Shown one piece after another: positions 40,192 through 50,396 of a stretch of 64,000 nt of DNA. The notes under the pieces are model-generated. The model did not search any database. It saw only the letters and a program-made list of their open reading frames with translations, and was not told the origin of the DNA. Source of the stretch: Graphiopsis chlorocephala. Lineage: Eukaryota > Ascomycota > Dothideomycetes > Cladosporiales > Cladosporiaceae. Made by a program: the position numbers and the translations under genes. The stretch is from contig JAIZZJ010000004.1 of assembly GCA_022828445.1 (NCBI GenBank), forward strand, positions 496,001 through 560,000, given 5' to 3'. Each line of letters begins with the position of its first letter. Within the stretch, counting starts at the first letter, position 1.

Positions 40192-41175
40192 ATGGAGTCG
40201 CTCGAACAGACCCTCCGCGCGGTGCTCACGCCCATAACCCACCGCCTCCCAGCTCCAGTCCAAGAGCTCGCAACAATGCTCCTCGGCGACAGCTGCTACC
40301 GCAGCCTCATCCACAACCTCACAATCAGCGACTCGGTCTGCATGAAACTCGCCGTCTCCAAAGCCCTCAGCCTCGCCATCGTCGCCGCCTCCTCCGTCGT
40401 CAAAGTCCCGCAAATGATCAAATTGATCAACAGTGGCTCCGCCGAGGGCGTCAGCTTCATCGGCTACCTGCTGGAAACTGCCAGCTTGATGGTCACGCTC
40501 GTGTACAACGTGCGGAACAAGTTCCCGTTCTCGTCGTTCGGCGAGACGGCGTTCATTGTGGTGCAGAATGTGGCGATTTGCTTCTTGGTGCTGGAGTACT
40601 CGGGCAAGGGAAATATGGGCACGATGTTGATTGCGGCGCTGGCCGGAGCTGGGTTCTTGCTGTTCAATAGCGATATTGTGAGCGCGGAAATGCTGCAGTA
40701 TTTGCAGATGGGTGCGGGCGCTGTGGCTGCTCTGTCAAAACTGCCGCAGATTATTGCGATTTTCCGCGAGGGAGGGACTGGACAGCTCTCTGCTTTTACT
40801 GTAAGTCATATCATCCACATCTACTCCAGTCGAAACCACGGAAACGCAAAAGCTAACGATCATTTCCCCGAAACGCAGGTCTTCTCCTACCTCTTCGGCT
40901 CCCTCTCCCGCATCTTCACCACCCTGCAAGAAGTCCCCGACAGAGTCATCCTCTACAGCTTCATCGCCGGCTTCGCACTCAACGCCGTGCTCGCCTTGCA
41001 GATGGTGCTGTACTGGAAAGCGCCCGCCAGCGAGAAGACGGCCGAGCACAAGCTCACGCCTGCTGCGCAGCGCGATATCAAAAAGTCTGTGGGAAATGCG
41101 GCGGATAAGGCTAAGGCACAAGCGACGGGCGCCGAGAAGAAGGCTAGCCCGACGAGTGCGAGGCGGAGAGGTTGA
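40192..41175 (+). CDS. MPDU1: Mannose-P-dolichol utilization protein (MPDU1/Lec35, PQ-loop)
   Basis: Exons 40192-40800 and 40879-41175 encode 301 residues. The 78-bp intron (GTAAGT...CGCAG) has no stop and is a multiple of three, but removing it restores SAFTVFSYLFGSLSRIFTTLQE. Two PQ-loop repeats are visible, VKVPQMIKLINSGSAEGVS and LSKLPQIIAIFREGGTGQLS, within seven hydrophobic segments. The family is needed for use of dolichol-linked mannose and glucose donors in ER N-glycan and GPI-anchor assembly. The tail is lysine-rich (EKTAEHKL...KAKAQATGAEKKAS), fitting an ER membrane protein. Housekeeping gene. Confidence 0.93.
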   Translation: MESLEQTLRAVLTPITHRLPAPVQELATMLLGDSCYRSLIHNLTISDSVCMKLAVSKALSLAIVAASSVVKVPQMIKLINSGSAEGVSFIGYLLETASLMVTLVYNVRNKFPFSSFGETAFIVVQNVAICFLVLEYSGKGNMGTMLIAALAGAGFLLFNSDIVSAEMLQYLQMGAGAVAALSKLPQIIAIFREGGTGQLSAFTVSHIIHIYSSRNHGNAKANDHFPETQVFSYLFGSLSRIFTTLQEVPDRVILYSFIAGFALNAVLALQMVLYWKAPASEKTAEHKLTPAAQRDIKKSVGNAADKAKAQATGAEKKASPTSARRRG

Positions 41176-41404
41176 GTGGTTGTGATATGTAGCTGATTCT
41201 TGTGTTTTGTAGTGCTATTATTATTTATTGATTGGCTATGGTATTGAATGGAATCTACCATTTACTACGGTCTTTGCGCTTGCCATTTGCTGACAATTTG
41301 TGGTGATCGTTCAAATAAAGACATGGGCCAATGTACGCTTGCTAACAGAAAACCGGCCATACGTAAGATCCCGTGAACTCATTACCTTACTCCATCCCCC
41401 GAGA

Positions 41405-43156
41405 TCACTTCTTCTCCTTGTCCAACCGAATCATCTCCCTTGCTTCCGCGATCTCCGCCTCCGAAGGCATCGGCACAATCATCAAATACAACACATCCTC
41501 CTGCATAATCTTCCTCACCGAGCCAATAATGCCACCATCTTTACGTCCTCTCTGCGCCGCTCTGTCGCGAGGATGCATGCGCCGTCGGCTGGACGAGCGC
41601 CTAGAGTAGTAGTCTGGACGTTGCTGTTCTGCGGGATGCAACGACAAGCTCTCGAGTCCTTGAGTTGGGTACGACGGTCTTGGGCCGTATCGCCTCTCCC
41701 AGCGGGCTTCTTTGCGTTCGAGTCTGCGCTCGCGCTTTTCGGCGCGGCGTTTGCCTGCGTCGAGGTAGCCGCCTGAGACGAGGCCGACGAGGCCGCCGTT
41801 GAACATGGGGTGGTTGGGGTCTGCCCATTTGGAGGTAGATTCGGATTGGCGTTGGCTCTCCGGGACTATCAAAGTGGAGTTGGGGTCAGTTCGAGCCTGC
41901 GGAGTCAATGTTAGCTGATATCTTCGAGCAGCATCTCAGAGTACTTCGAAACTCACGTAAGTCATCTGCGCCCTTCGATCGACATAACTCGCCAGGAAAT
42001 TTCCGGCGTCCTTCGCCTTATCCTTGAACGTCTCCTGTCCGTCCTTCCCACTGTACACAACCTCATCAATCTCCGGATAAACCAGCGGCGCCGCCTCAAC
42101 CATCTTCGCAGACCCCTTCGTCGCTCCAGACGTCAAACGGAACTTGGCGCTCTTCGATGCCTTGCCACTCTCTGTTGAATCAGCATCGTACTTCGCCACA
42201 ATCTTCGAAGCAGAGAAATCCACATCCTCGATCCCAACGCCCAGCTTCGCCAAAAGGCCGCCGCCCTTCTGTACCTCCGCGTCCGTTTTGTACTTCATGA
42301 TGAAAGCGTAGCAACCCGCGGGCTTGAACAACGCTTCGTTCATGCGATCGAGGAAATTGTTCGTTTTACGGCGCGAGTCGAACTCCTTGCCAGCGCCGGC
42401 GGCGACTTGGACGGCTGTAGTAACGGCCATGGTGATCGGTTCCGGAACGAAACCCGCAATCGTCGCGGCTACAAGCACAGCGTTGAACCACGGGTTCGCC
42501 TGGCTGGACGCATGGAAATTCTTCAAGAAGCGCAGGAAAGTTTCCTGGTCGATGCCGACGTCTTGCAGCACCGGGCTGTAGGCGCGGACGAAGCCGCGGG
42601 ATTTGTTCCTAGGGCGGCGCTGGGGAAGGATCACCGGGAGGGGGAGTTTGCCGATGGGAGAGGGGTGTTGTTGGTGGGCGATGGCGAGGTCGCGCTCGAA
42701 AGCGTCGGTGTCTTCGCGGGTGGCGGCGTCGTAGGTGGGGGGTTCTGTTGCGGCGGCGACTTCGTCGAGTTGCCATGCTTCTTCATCGTCTTCGATTTCG
42801 TCGGAGAGGTAATCTGAGTAGTCGCTGGAAGAGTCATCTATGTTATCCTTTTTGTCGTTGAATGCTGGGAGGCCGGCGGCGAGTTGGCGATCTGAGGCAT
42901 GGTTTGTTGATTGAGAGTAGGTGGGTGGCAAGCCAGATGTATCTGATGTTGAACGTTGGTACGCTGGCTGGCTCGATGGTCCTGCGTTTGCCGGGTGTTC
43001 TTCTGGCGAAGCCTGTGCTGAATCGTATGCGGCCTTGCGCTCCTTTCGATGGCCACGGTATTCGGCCGCAGCGCCCACGCCTGTTCCGATGAGCTTAATG
43101 ATGCCACTGATTGGGCCTTTGGCGCGACGTTGTGGTTCCTGATCGCGAGAAGACAT
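41405..43156 (-). CDS. Conserved fungal protein of unknown function
   Basis: Exons 43156-41957 and 41896-41405 give 563 residues; the join reads RRAQMTYARTDPNSTLIV. The N-terminal third is disordered and acidic (DSSSDYSDYLSDEIEDDEEAW) with PPTY motifs (LPPTYSQS, EPPTYDAA) that could bind WW domains. A central hydrophobic region (NPWFNAVLVAATIAGFVPEP, then AVTTAVQVAAGAG) may be a membrane hairpin or buried helices. The C-terminal exon is highly basic (KRRAEKRERRLERKEARWERRYG) and ends in a predicted amphipathic helix (EAEIAEAREMIRLDKEKK). I recognise the general type from fungal genomes but know no function. No signal peptide. Confidence 0.75.
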
Positions 43157-44216
43157 CTTGAAACTAGCCTTTGCGAATAGTTTTGAGTGCGTAGTTAGTC
43201 CAGCGGAAGCACAAGAAATTGCAGCAAATTATAGAGATGTGAGGTATCCAGGCCCTCCAAGCATTGGATACGAGCGCGACTATATACTCACATCCTCCTC
43301 TCGTATCCAACACCTCCCCCCCAGCAGAGCTCCAAGCATACCCAAAACAGCCTGCCTGCGCGCCACGCCTAAGCTCTCGCTCACACAGTGGTCTTCAATG
43401 GCGCTAAGCATCCTTCTTGCTACCTTGCTGCATGCTTGCATGGATGGCTGCGCAGATTGAGCACAGCAACGCGGGAAACACCGAAGGCTGAGCACCTGTG
43501 GTCGCGAAGCTGGCTGAATTTGGTCAAGAGCGAAAGCTTGGAGAAGGCTTGATCGCTTGCGAGCCCTAGCTGAGAATCCTTCGCAACCACGGCCACGCCG
43601 CTGCCATGCATCATGCTGTATGTCGCAATGATAAACAAGCGAGTCAAGCAGTTGTGAGGATGAGCATATGGAAGCTTATCTTGGAGATGCACAGCCTCAG
43701 GGCAAGGGCGGGGACCACGAGCGGATATGTACTACAAACGAGTTGTGATTTAATACTTGCCAATCCGGGATTTCTTGCACGCCGTACAAATTCCTCGAAA
43801 ATCAAAGGAGAGCAAGATTCTCTCGGCGGAAAAAATCAAGGTGGAATGACACCGGGAAGTCAAAAGAATCGAGTTCATGAAGTTAAGCTACTCGAAAGAC
43901 TCCTCTCTTCGTTATACAGGAAAGCAAACCGCTCACCATGGATGGGTATCTAGTTCGACCCGCGAGAAACGCGGTAACACGCCTGTGAATTATGGCCAGT
44001 TTCAACGGCCCTTTGGACGTTCTGTAAGCCATGCTGTGTGCTGGCTATCTGAAAAAAAAAAAAGAAACGCAAAATCAATCTCGAAGGAATGAACTCGAGT
44101 TTGTGGTGTGATGTGTACGCACACTCCCCTCAAATGCTGACTGTTGGTAGAGGAAAGCAGCATTTCTCGAAGGGAAGAAGAGAGGGTTGCGGTTTGGTTT
44201 GTACACGTTGCTCCGT
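43157..44216. other. Intergenic, about 1.06 kb
   Basis: 5' flank of the unknown gene, with a TATA-like ACTATATACTC near 43280. An A-run of 12 is at about 44053. No gene supported. Confidence 0.45.
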
Positions 44217-44513
44217 TCAAGCATCGACAGGCGACTCCATGAGCGACGGCATCAAATTCAGATTACCACGCGAGCCGGGGCGTGCTGATGGCTCGATGCT
44301 GTTGCCACGGTCGACTGATTTCAAGGACGTGGCGAGAGACGGAGCGCGAGAGGATGCGCGAGACCGCGGAACGGACGGCGCACGAGAAGACGCGCGTGAA
44401 GACACACCGGGCTTCACAGAGCCACTGCGAGAAACAGCCCTGACAGGCTCCGCAACAACAGGCTCCATCAGGTCGTTTTCGGTCATGGTGATATTCATGA
44501 CGGCCTCTGTAGA
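44217..44513 (-). pseudogene. In-frame continuation of the EVE protein after a stop codon
   Basis: After the TAG at 44514-44516 the same reading frame stays open for 99 codons to TGA at 44217-44219. Its composition matches the end of the upstream protein: repeats such as SRASSRAPSVPRSRASSRAPS follow ASRAGYQDAASRQQS. It holds an ATG at 44498, so it could be a small separate ORF, but the shared frame and composition suggest a former or alternative C-terminal extension. Reaching it would need readthrough, a sense codon in other isolates, or an intron I did not find. Confidence 0.4.
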
Positions 44514-46378
44514 CTACAGTACCGGTGGAGCCAGCGATTGCTGGCGCGATGCAGCGTCTTGATAGCCTGCACGAGATGCTGGGCGTGAGCTGTGTTGTGA
44601 GGCTGGACGAGCTGTGGCACTCGTGAACGAAGGAAGCACGGCGCCGGACATTAAGAACTCATCAGAATCACCGGCACCGTTGACCGCTTGTGCAGCTGAA
44701 AGCCTAGGAAGCACATCCTCAGGTTCTTCCATCTTGGCACCGGCAGTCGCTTGAACACCGCTTGGTGACTGACTGAGGGAGTCACTGCCTGCGATCGCTT
44801 GGCCACCGCTGAGGTCTGGATCAAGGGGGGCACCACTGCCAACCTTGTCCCCTGCAAGACCATCATCGTCATCGTCGTCATCGTCATCGTCGTCATCGTC
44901 ATCGGCGCCGTCTTCCTCATAGCCTTCAATGAGCTCGTTGACGATGAAGTCCCATTCCTTCTCCGAGACTTTAGCAACACTCAGTCTGGACTGCTTGATA
45001 AGTTGCATGTCCTGCAGAATACCATTGGCACCCGAGTACTTCTGCATCTCCTTGAGCGTCACTGGCTTGCTAAGCTTCTTGAGGAAGCCTACGTGGACGA
45101 GACTCCATTGATTCTCCTTGCCCCTCTTAGCGGGCTCGACATAGCCAATGGAGCTCTCGTCCGCCACGGTAAAGTCCGGCTCGTGCTCCTGCACGATTTC
45201 GATGATACCAGTGATACCCGGAGCCTTTCCCTGAGAGGCGTAGAAGAATGCAAGGTCGCCTTGCTTCATGTTACGCATGTGGTTTCTGGCCACGAAATTC
45301 CTTACGCCCTCCCACGGCTCAGGCGCGCCCTTAGCCTTCAGATCGTCGATGGTAAACTTGGTGTTGAACTGGCTGCCATCCTTTAGCGTCTCCATACGGT
45401 CGACCTGCTCAGCTTTCATAAGCCAGTAGTTCTTGCCATTCTCGTCGACATCTTGCTTCTTAAGGCCCGGAGCGGGCTTGCCTTTGGCGTTTTTCTTGAC
45501 AGATTTTTGCACATCGTCAATCAGCTCGTCTTCGAGTTGGTCGGCAGCGTCCTCGGCATCAGTTGAAATTTTGGTGGTTGGACCTCCAGTGGGCCCGCTG
45601 TGGCGCTTACGAGGAGCAGGGGTATCTGGCTCTGCTGGGTGTTCTGCCGGGTCGATTTTGGCGTTTGCAGGGCGGCCTCTCTTCTTCGCGGATTGTGTGG
45701 TTGCGTTCTGGTTGGCCGGAGCAGCAGCTGCCTGTTTCTTGGTCGGACGACCACGCTTCTTCGCCGGCTCAGCCTTTGCCATGTCGTCTTCAGCCTCCTC
45801 GCCCTCATCGTTCTCTTCAACAGCAACTTCCGAGTTGATTCTTGCTGGTCTGCCTCGCTTCTTCGCCGGGTCAGGAGCAGCGACTGCGGCTTTGGCAGGT
45901 CTGCCCGGCTTTTTAGCCACTGGCTGGCTGGTTGTAGTGGCAGGCCTACCGCGCTTCTCGGGCGGCTCGACAGCGGCCTCCGCCTCCTCTTCAATCTCAT
46001 TTACTTCCTCCTCTACGATCGCTGACTTCGCAGGCCTGCCACACTTCTTTGGCGACTCGTTATCTTCATCGGTGGCTAGAGCAGCTCTGCCGCGCTTCTT
46101 TGTCGGTGTGGGTCCAGTTCTGGTTTCTATGACTGTGAGTTAGTGTTGAGTATGGGGAAAATATCATACTGTCAAGCGCGCTCACTTGTCGCGGTCGCAT
46201 TAAAAGGTGCGGTGGACGTCTGAGTAGTCGCGCGACGAGGACGCGCAGCTGCAGCAGTGGTGTCGTATTCTTTGCCGTGGCTAACGAAGGTCGCAGGTGC
46301 AGCAGTGGAATTTGATCTTGTAGAGTTCTTTGCGACAGGTTTGGCCTTGGCCGCGGCTTTTGCCTTCTTTGGAGGCAT
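44514..46378 (-). CDS. THYN1: AT-hook and EVE-domain protein (thymocyte nuclear protein 1-like)
   Basis: Exon 1 is 46378-46186 and exon 2 is 46132-44514, giving 603 residues. The N-terminal half has seven AT-hook-like repeats (KKRGRA, KKCGRP, EKRGRP, KKPGRP, then KKRGRP three times), spaced by acidic linkers. The EVE (PUA-like) domain follows: NYWLMKAEQVDRM, FTIDDLKAKGAPEPWEGVRN, NHMRNMKQGDLAFFYAS, VGFLKKLSKPVTLKEMQ. EVE domains bind modified bases; the human homologue THYN1 is nuclear and reported to recognise modified cytosine. Together these suggest a chromatin protein that docks on AT-rich DNA. A run of 14 Asp (codons GAY, about 44861-44904) lies just after the EVE domain, and a Ser-rich tail ends at TAG. 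The start is the ATG at 46378. Confidence 0.88.
44861..44904. repeat. GAY trinucleotide microsatellite in the EVE gene
   Basis: A near-perfect ATC/GTC repeat on the plus strand (GAT/GAC on the coding strand) encodes 14 consecutive Asp. Repeats of this kind often vary in length between isolates. Confidence 0.8.
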
Positions 46379-47188
46379 GTTGTCCTTTTATTGCGCGGAC
46401 GTGCGCTGTAGTGTGGAATGCGAAAGCAAGGTTGTCGCGTGGTCGCAACAGATCTACCTCGATGTCGCGTCGTGTGGAGAGCTTCGAGCTCAAGTTCCGA
46501 GCAGTGACGTGGGGGTGGCAGGGAAGGAGCGATCGGCGCTCTTTAGCACGTGACAATTCCCTCTAAAGATGCCCAACAGATTGGCAGAACATGATCACTT
46601 CACCTCGTTTCACTTCACTCCATTCATGGAATTGTCTCCCGAGAACGAGCACACTTGAGCATATCACCACTAAGTCTCGTCAAGCCAGTAGGCATGCCAC
46701 ATTCTGCAACGCACCTGAATCCTTGATGCGCGCTGCGCAGAGATCTCATGCATGTCCGTCATTCGCGTGTGATTGCAGTCAAGCTCTTCATCAGACTGCG
46801 TTCGAAGACAATATCACAGCCTCTTTACAGCCCTTGATGGAATACCAGAAACAGTGGTGCCTGACAGCGCACCTAAGCTAGTTGTGAGAAGAGCCGTATA
46901 GTAATCCAATCAGAGCATGAAACGCGTTCCGACACAGCCGCTCGCACCGCCTCCTCCACCACGAATTCACCATCTGGCATCTCTGCGCACTTAGCGAGCA
47001 GGCCAATCCATAGCAGCAGCTCGAGGCTTTTTTCTGCTATCTGAATGACAGTAGGCCGCCTGACTCCGAGGGTTTCATTGAGTGTTAAATACTGCGGTGG
47101 TCCTCACTTGACCTTCTACTTCACATAATCACAAAGCACACTGCAACACTATTTGAACCTGGCCCAGCATCCGTGTCATTCATGCATC
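46379..47188. other. Divergent promoter region, EVE gene / IQ-motif gene
   Basis: 810 bp between genes transcribed away from each other. A CACGTGAC site is near 46546. ORFs here are short and unsupported. Confidence 0.45.
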
Positions 47189-48793
47189 ATGGAGGCCGTC
47201 ATCGACAAACACGCCCAAGCACTTGCCTTGCACCAGCAATACCTGAAATCACTTCACACTCCAGATGCCGCAGAGGTGAAACGCATCTCCGACATTCAGC
47301 GTCGAAATGAAGTTGAGATTGACCGGAAGTACCATACACACAGCGCACAGGAACACAATGCTGCGACAAAAATCCAGGCAGCTTACCGAGGCCACCGAGA
47401 GCGTCGCGAGCAGCAAGGTCTGGTACTCGACCCATCCTCTCGCTGGTCGGATCTTATCGCCGAGATGAAATACAGGAGTGTCATTGCTCCTCATCACAAG
47501 AGACCTTCTATATCGGGCGACAATAACAGCAGTCGCACACCATCGTCTTCTGAAATCGCAAAGATGCACTGGCGACGAGCTGGCTGGATTGCCGAGCATG
47601 CCGGCCGTGGCGAAAATGCGTCGAGCCACCAGCGAAAGGCATCAGACATGAGCTCAGGCAGCTCCAACACAGCATCGAGTATCGAACAAGACGAAGTCAG
47701 CACAATGTTGATGGATCTCCGTTATTTCTTGGAGATGGTTGATGTAAAGCACAGATATGGCGCCAATCTTCAGGTGTATCATGAATTCTGGCGTCGACAG
47801 AACACTACACAGAATTTCTTCTACTGGCTCGATCACGGCCCGGGCCTCAATCTGGACCTATCGCTTTGTAGCCGCGAGAAGCTTGATCGCGAACGCATTC
47901 GATACCTAAGCAGAGAGGAGCGGAAGGCCTACCTTGTTGAAATAGACGACGAAGGTCGCTTGCGATGGGCCAAGAACGGCGAGCTCATTACGACAAGTGC
48001 GGATGACTTCGAAGACTCTATGTACGGTATTATACCGAAAGGTACATCTGAGCCGGGCGCTACTGATACTGCCGATCGAGGAGCATCGGATGCAATTGGT
48101 GACTCCGAAATAAATCACGACCTTGCAAAGTTAAGCCATCTTGAGGTCGATTCGGATTCCAGCTCCAATTACAGCGCAGAGCAAACGTCGGAACCCTCTT
48201 CACCACCGAAAGAAAACGCTCACTCACATGAACCTAAACGCTCGCGTCGGGTTCATGTCTCTCCGGCAACATTGCTGAACCACCTTTTGCGCTCATCTGT
48301 CAAGCCTGGCACTTGGATCTATGTGACAGACACTTTGAATCGCCTCTACGTCGGCATGAAAAACAGCGGCACTTTTCAACACGCCTCGTTCCTCTCTGGC
48401 GCTCGTATCCGTAGCGCTGGATCAATAGGAGTTCACAATGGCTACTTGACATATCTGTCCCCATTGAGCGGCCACTACCGACCCACGACGAAGTCCTTCA
48501 AAACCTTCGTCAAGAGTCTGGAAGATGAAGGGGTGGATCTATCTGCTCTAAAAGTCTCTGGTGCGTACAAGGTGTTGCGAAGTATGGAGTTTTACGGCAA
48601 GACGAAGAAGGGCTTCAGGAGCATGAAGCATGTGGGAAGGAATGATGAGAAAAAGCAGGCGGCTGCTATGGGTCGCAAAGAACGTGCTGCGCTCGAGCTC
48701 GTGCATGAGGCCCAGGGCGTCTCGGCTACGGAGCTGGTGGAGCAGCACTGGGAGAAAGAGCATTCTCGAAAGAAGCGCAGCCACAAGAACTGA
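47189..48793 (+). CDS. IQ-motif (calmodulin-binding) protein, fungal specific
   Basis: A single exon of 534 residues from the ATG at 47189. An IQ motif lies near residues 60-80: NAATKIQAAYRGHRERRE, which fits the IQxxxRGxxxR consensus for calmodulin or myosin-light-chain binding. It is flanked by a coiled-coil-like N-terminus (DIQRRNEVEIDRKYHTH). The middle has a conserved FFYWLDHGPGLNLDLSLCSR and LDRERIRYLSREERKAYLVEI block. The C-terminal part (VYVTDTLNRLYVGMKNSGTFQHASFLSGARIRSAGSI in pieces, then GHYRPTTKSF) resembles the VAD1-like or 'IQ domain' proteins annotated in many moulds without known function. The tail is strongly basic (KEHSRKKRSHKN). Regulation by calcium-calmodulin is inferred from the motif only. 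Confidence 0.82.
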   Translation: MEAVIDKHAQALALHQQYLKSLHTPDAAEVKRISDIQRRNEVEIDRKYHTHSAQEHNAATKIQAAYRGHRERREQQGLVLDPSSRWSDLIAEMKYRSVIAPHHKRPSISGDNNSSRTPSSSEIAKMHWRRAGWIAEHAGRGENASSHQRKASDMSSGSSNTASSIEQDEVSTMLMDLRYFLEMVDVKHRYGANLQVYHEFWRRQNTTQNFFYWLDHGPGLNLDLSLCSREKLDRERIRYLSREERKAYLVEIDDEGRLRWAKNGELITTSADDFEDSMYGIIPKGTSEPGATDTADRGASDAIGDSEINHDLAKLSHLEVDSDSSSNYSAEQTSEPSSPPKENAHSHEPKRSRRVHVSPATLLNHLLRSSVKPGTWIYVTDTLNRLYVGMKNSGTFQHASFLSGARIRSAGSIGVHNGYLTYLSPLSGHYRPTTKSFKTFVKSLEDEGVDLSALKVSGAYKVLRSMEFYGKTKKGFRSMKHVGRNDEKKQAAAMGRKERAALELVHEAQGVSATELVEQHWEKEHSRKKRSHKN

Positions 48794-48854
48794 ATTGTAT
48801 GCGAATGTAAGGCCAGAGGTAGATTAAAGGATGGCAGCGTCTATGTTCATTCGT

Positions 48855-50396
48855 TCATTGAGCAGGTACATGGATAGTCTCGCCTCCGCCACGCCGATGC
48901 AGCCTCACCCAGGTCCCATTCTTCGTCGAACATGTAATCCCCAAGCCCTCCTCCCAAGGCCCCGGATCACAGCTCTCCACTCTCTCAAACCGCTGCACCA
49001 ACCTACACACAACATAAGAAGCCAGATTGAGCGCAAACTGCTGTCCAATGCAAATCCTTGGGCCTCCATTGAAAGGCAAAAAAGCCCAACCCGGCCTTAG
49101 ATTGCGTTCGATCCAGCGTTCAGGCACGAATTCATCGGCATCTTCACCGTACACGTCTTTCCTGCGATGCATGGAGAAGACTTGGTAGCCTACTTGTGTT
49201 CCCTTTGGAACCAAAATCGGCGCCGTGCCATCTGCTCCGCCGCCGGAGGGGAGTGTGGTGTCTCGTAGAGCTTCGCGGGAGTTGCGCGGTATGGGCGGGT
49301 GCAGGCGGAGGGATTCGTTGATGCAGGCTCGGAGGTATTTCATTGATTTGAGGGCTTCCAGGCTGGGCGGTTCGTTCGCTGCCGTTATTGTTGATCGAAT
49401 CTCAGCGGAGAGTTTGCTGTAGACGTCTGGCCGCTTTGCTAGCACGAAGAACAGGTTGCTTAGCAGGCTGGCGGTGGTGTCTCTTCCGGCTAAGAGGAGA
49501 TTTAGGAGACCACCTCGGATCATGGCTCGGTCGTCGGTCAATTTGGCGAACTCGGAGGCGAAGCTGTATTTGCCGTCTTGCTTGTCCGGTATGTCTTTCT
49601 GTTTATTCAACGCCTTATCGACGTATCCAGACATGAAAACTTCTACTATCTTCTGATCTTCTTTGAAGTTCGACCGCGGATCCAGCCAGGCTGCCGGCCC
49701 GAGGGCGAATGCATTCACAACAGTCTTCTGTGCGTTGTCGAAAGAGTTCGCGAAGCTCTTGCCTGCAGAAGCAGCTTTGGCTGAGCCCAACACGTTTGTT
49801 GATTCTCCAAAGAGGAAGTCGGTCGACACATCCAGTGTCAGACCTTGAAAGAGAGGTTGGAGATCAATAGCTTCGATGTCATCAGGCAAGTCTGCCACAA
49901 AGTTCTGCAAGTGTGGTTCGAAAGTCGATATATCATCGAGTTGTCCGCGTGAGAAGCTAGGCTTCACTAATTTTCTCGCACTTTCCCACGAAGCACCATC
50001 CGCAGTAAAGATACCATGTCCAATCAGAGGCTCGAAAGCTTCTGCCCGCCTCTTACCGACGCCGAAATCCTGGAATTGGGTGGAGAGAATTGCTTTCACG
50101 TTGATGGGATCGTTGGTCAAGACACCGAGCTTGCCCATTTGCTTAAAGGCGAACGTGTCTCCATTTTCATCGAATCGTTGCTTGCCGAGCCGGAGGTATG
50201 TAGAGTTTCGGAGCGCTTCGAAGGAGTCGCGAAGCATGCCATAGCCGAGGAATGACTCTTGCCGCAGAGTTGTTGGCTCTTCGCATCCGTGGGATTTGGC
50301 ATGCGATCTTCGCTTTAGATAGACACTGTAGGTGTATGCGAGCCAGACGACGCCAGCCCAGATGGCCAGTGGAAGAATTATGGATAATGAAAACAT
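48855..50396 (-). CDS. Cytochrome P450, CYP52-like (fatty acid/alkane hydroxylase type)
   Basis: One exon, 513 residues, ATG at 50396. The N-terminal membrane anchor is LSIILPLAIWAGVVWLAYTY. P450 landmarks: I-helix LLLAGRDTTASLL, K-helix ESLR in ACINESLRLHPPIPRNSR, PERF-type FVPERW, and the heme-binding loop FNGGPRICIGQQFA with the ligand Cys. The helices and the phrase RLHPPIPRNSREALRDTTLPSGGG are characteristic of CYP52 and related families that omega-hydroxylate fatty acids and alkanes at the ER. It is arranged head-to-head with another P450 starting at 51364. Subfamily and substrate need proper phylogeny; the family call is solid, the fatty-acid role is inferred. Confidence 0.9.
   Translation of the reverse strand: MFSLSIILPLAIWAGVVWLAYTYSVYLKRRSHAKSHGCEEPTTLRQESFLGYGMLRDSFEALRNSTYLRLGKQRFDENGDTFAFKQMGKLGVLTNDPINVKAILSTQFQDFGVGKRRAEAFEPLIGHGIFTADGASWESARKLVKPSFSRGQLDDISTFEPHLQNFVADLPDDIEAIDLQPLFQGLTLDVSTDFLFGESTNVLGSAKAASAGKSFANSFDNAQKTVVNAFALGPAAWLDPRSNFKEDQKIVEVFMSGYVDKALNKQKDIPDKQDGKYSFASEFAKLTDDRAMIRGGLLNLLLAGRDTTASLLSNLFFVLAKRPDVYSKLSAEIRSTITAANEPPSLEALKSMKYLRACINESLRLHPPIPRNSREALRDTTLPSGGGADGTAPILVPKGTQVGYQVFSMHRRKDVYGEDADEFVPERWIERNLRPGWAFLPFNGGPRICIGQQFALNLASYVVCRLVQRFERVESCDPGPWEEGLGITCSTKNGTWVRLHRRGGGETIHVPAQ

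Noticed and set aside
44503..44518. A 16-bp intron (GTACTG...CTACAG) removing the TAG in the EVE gene
   Set aside because: Far too short for a spliceosomal intron, and it would shift the frame.
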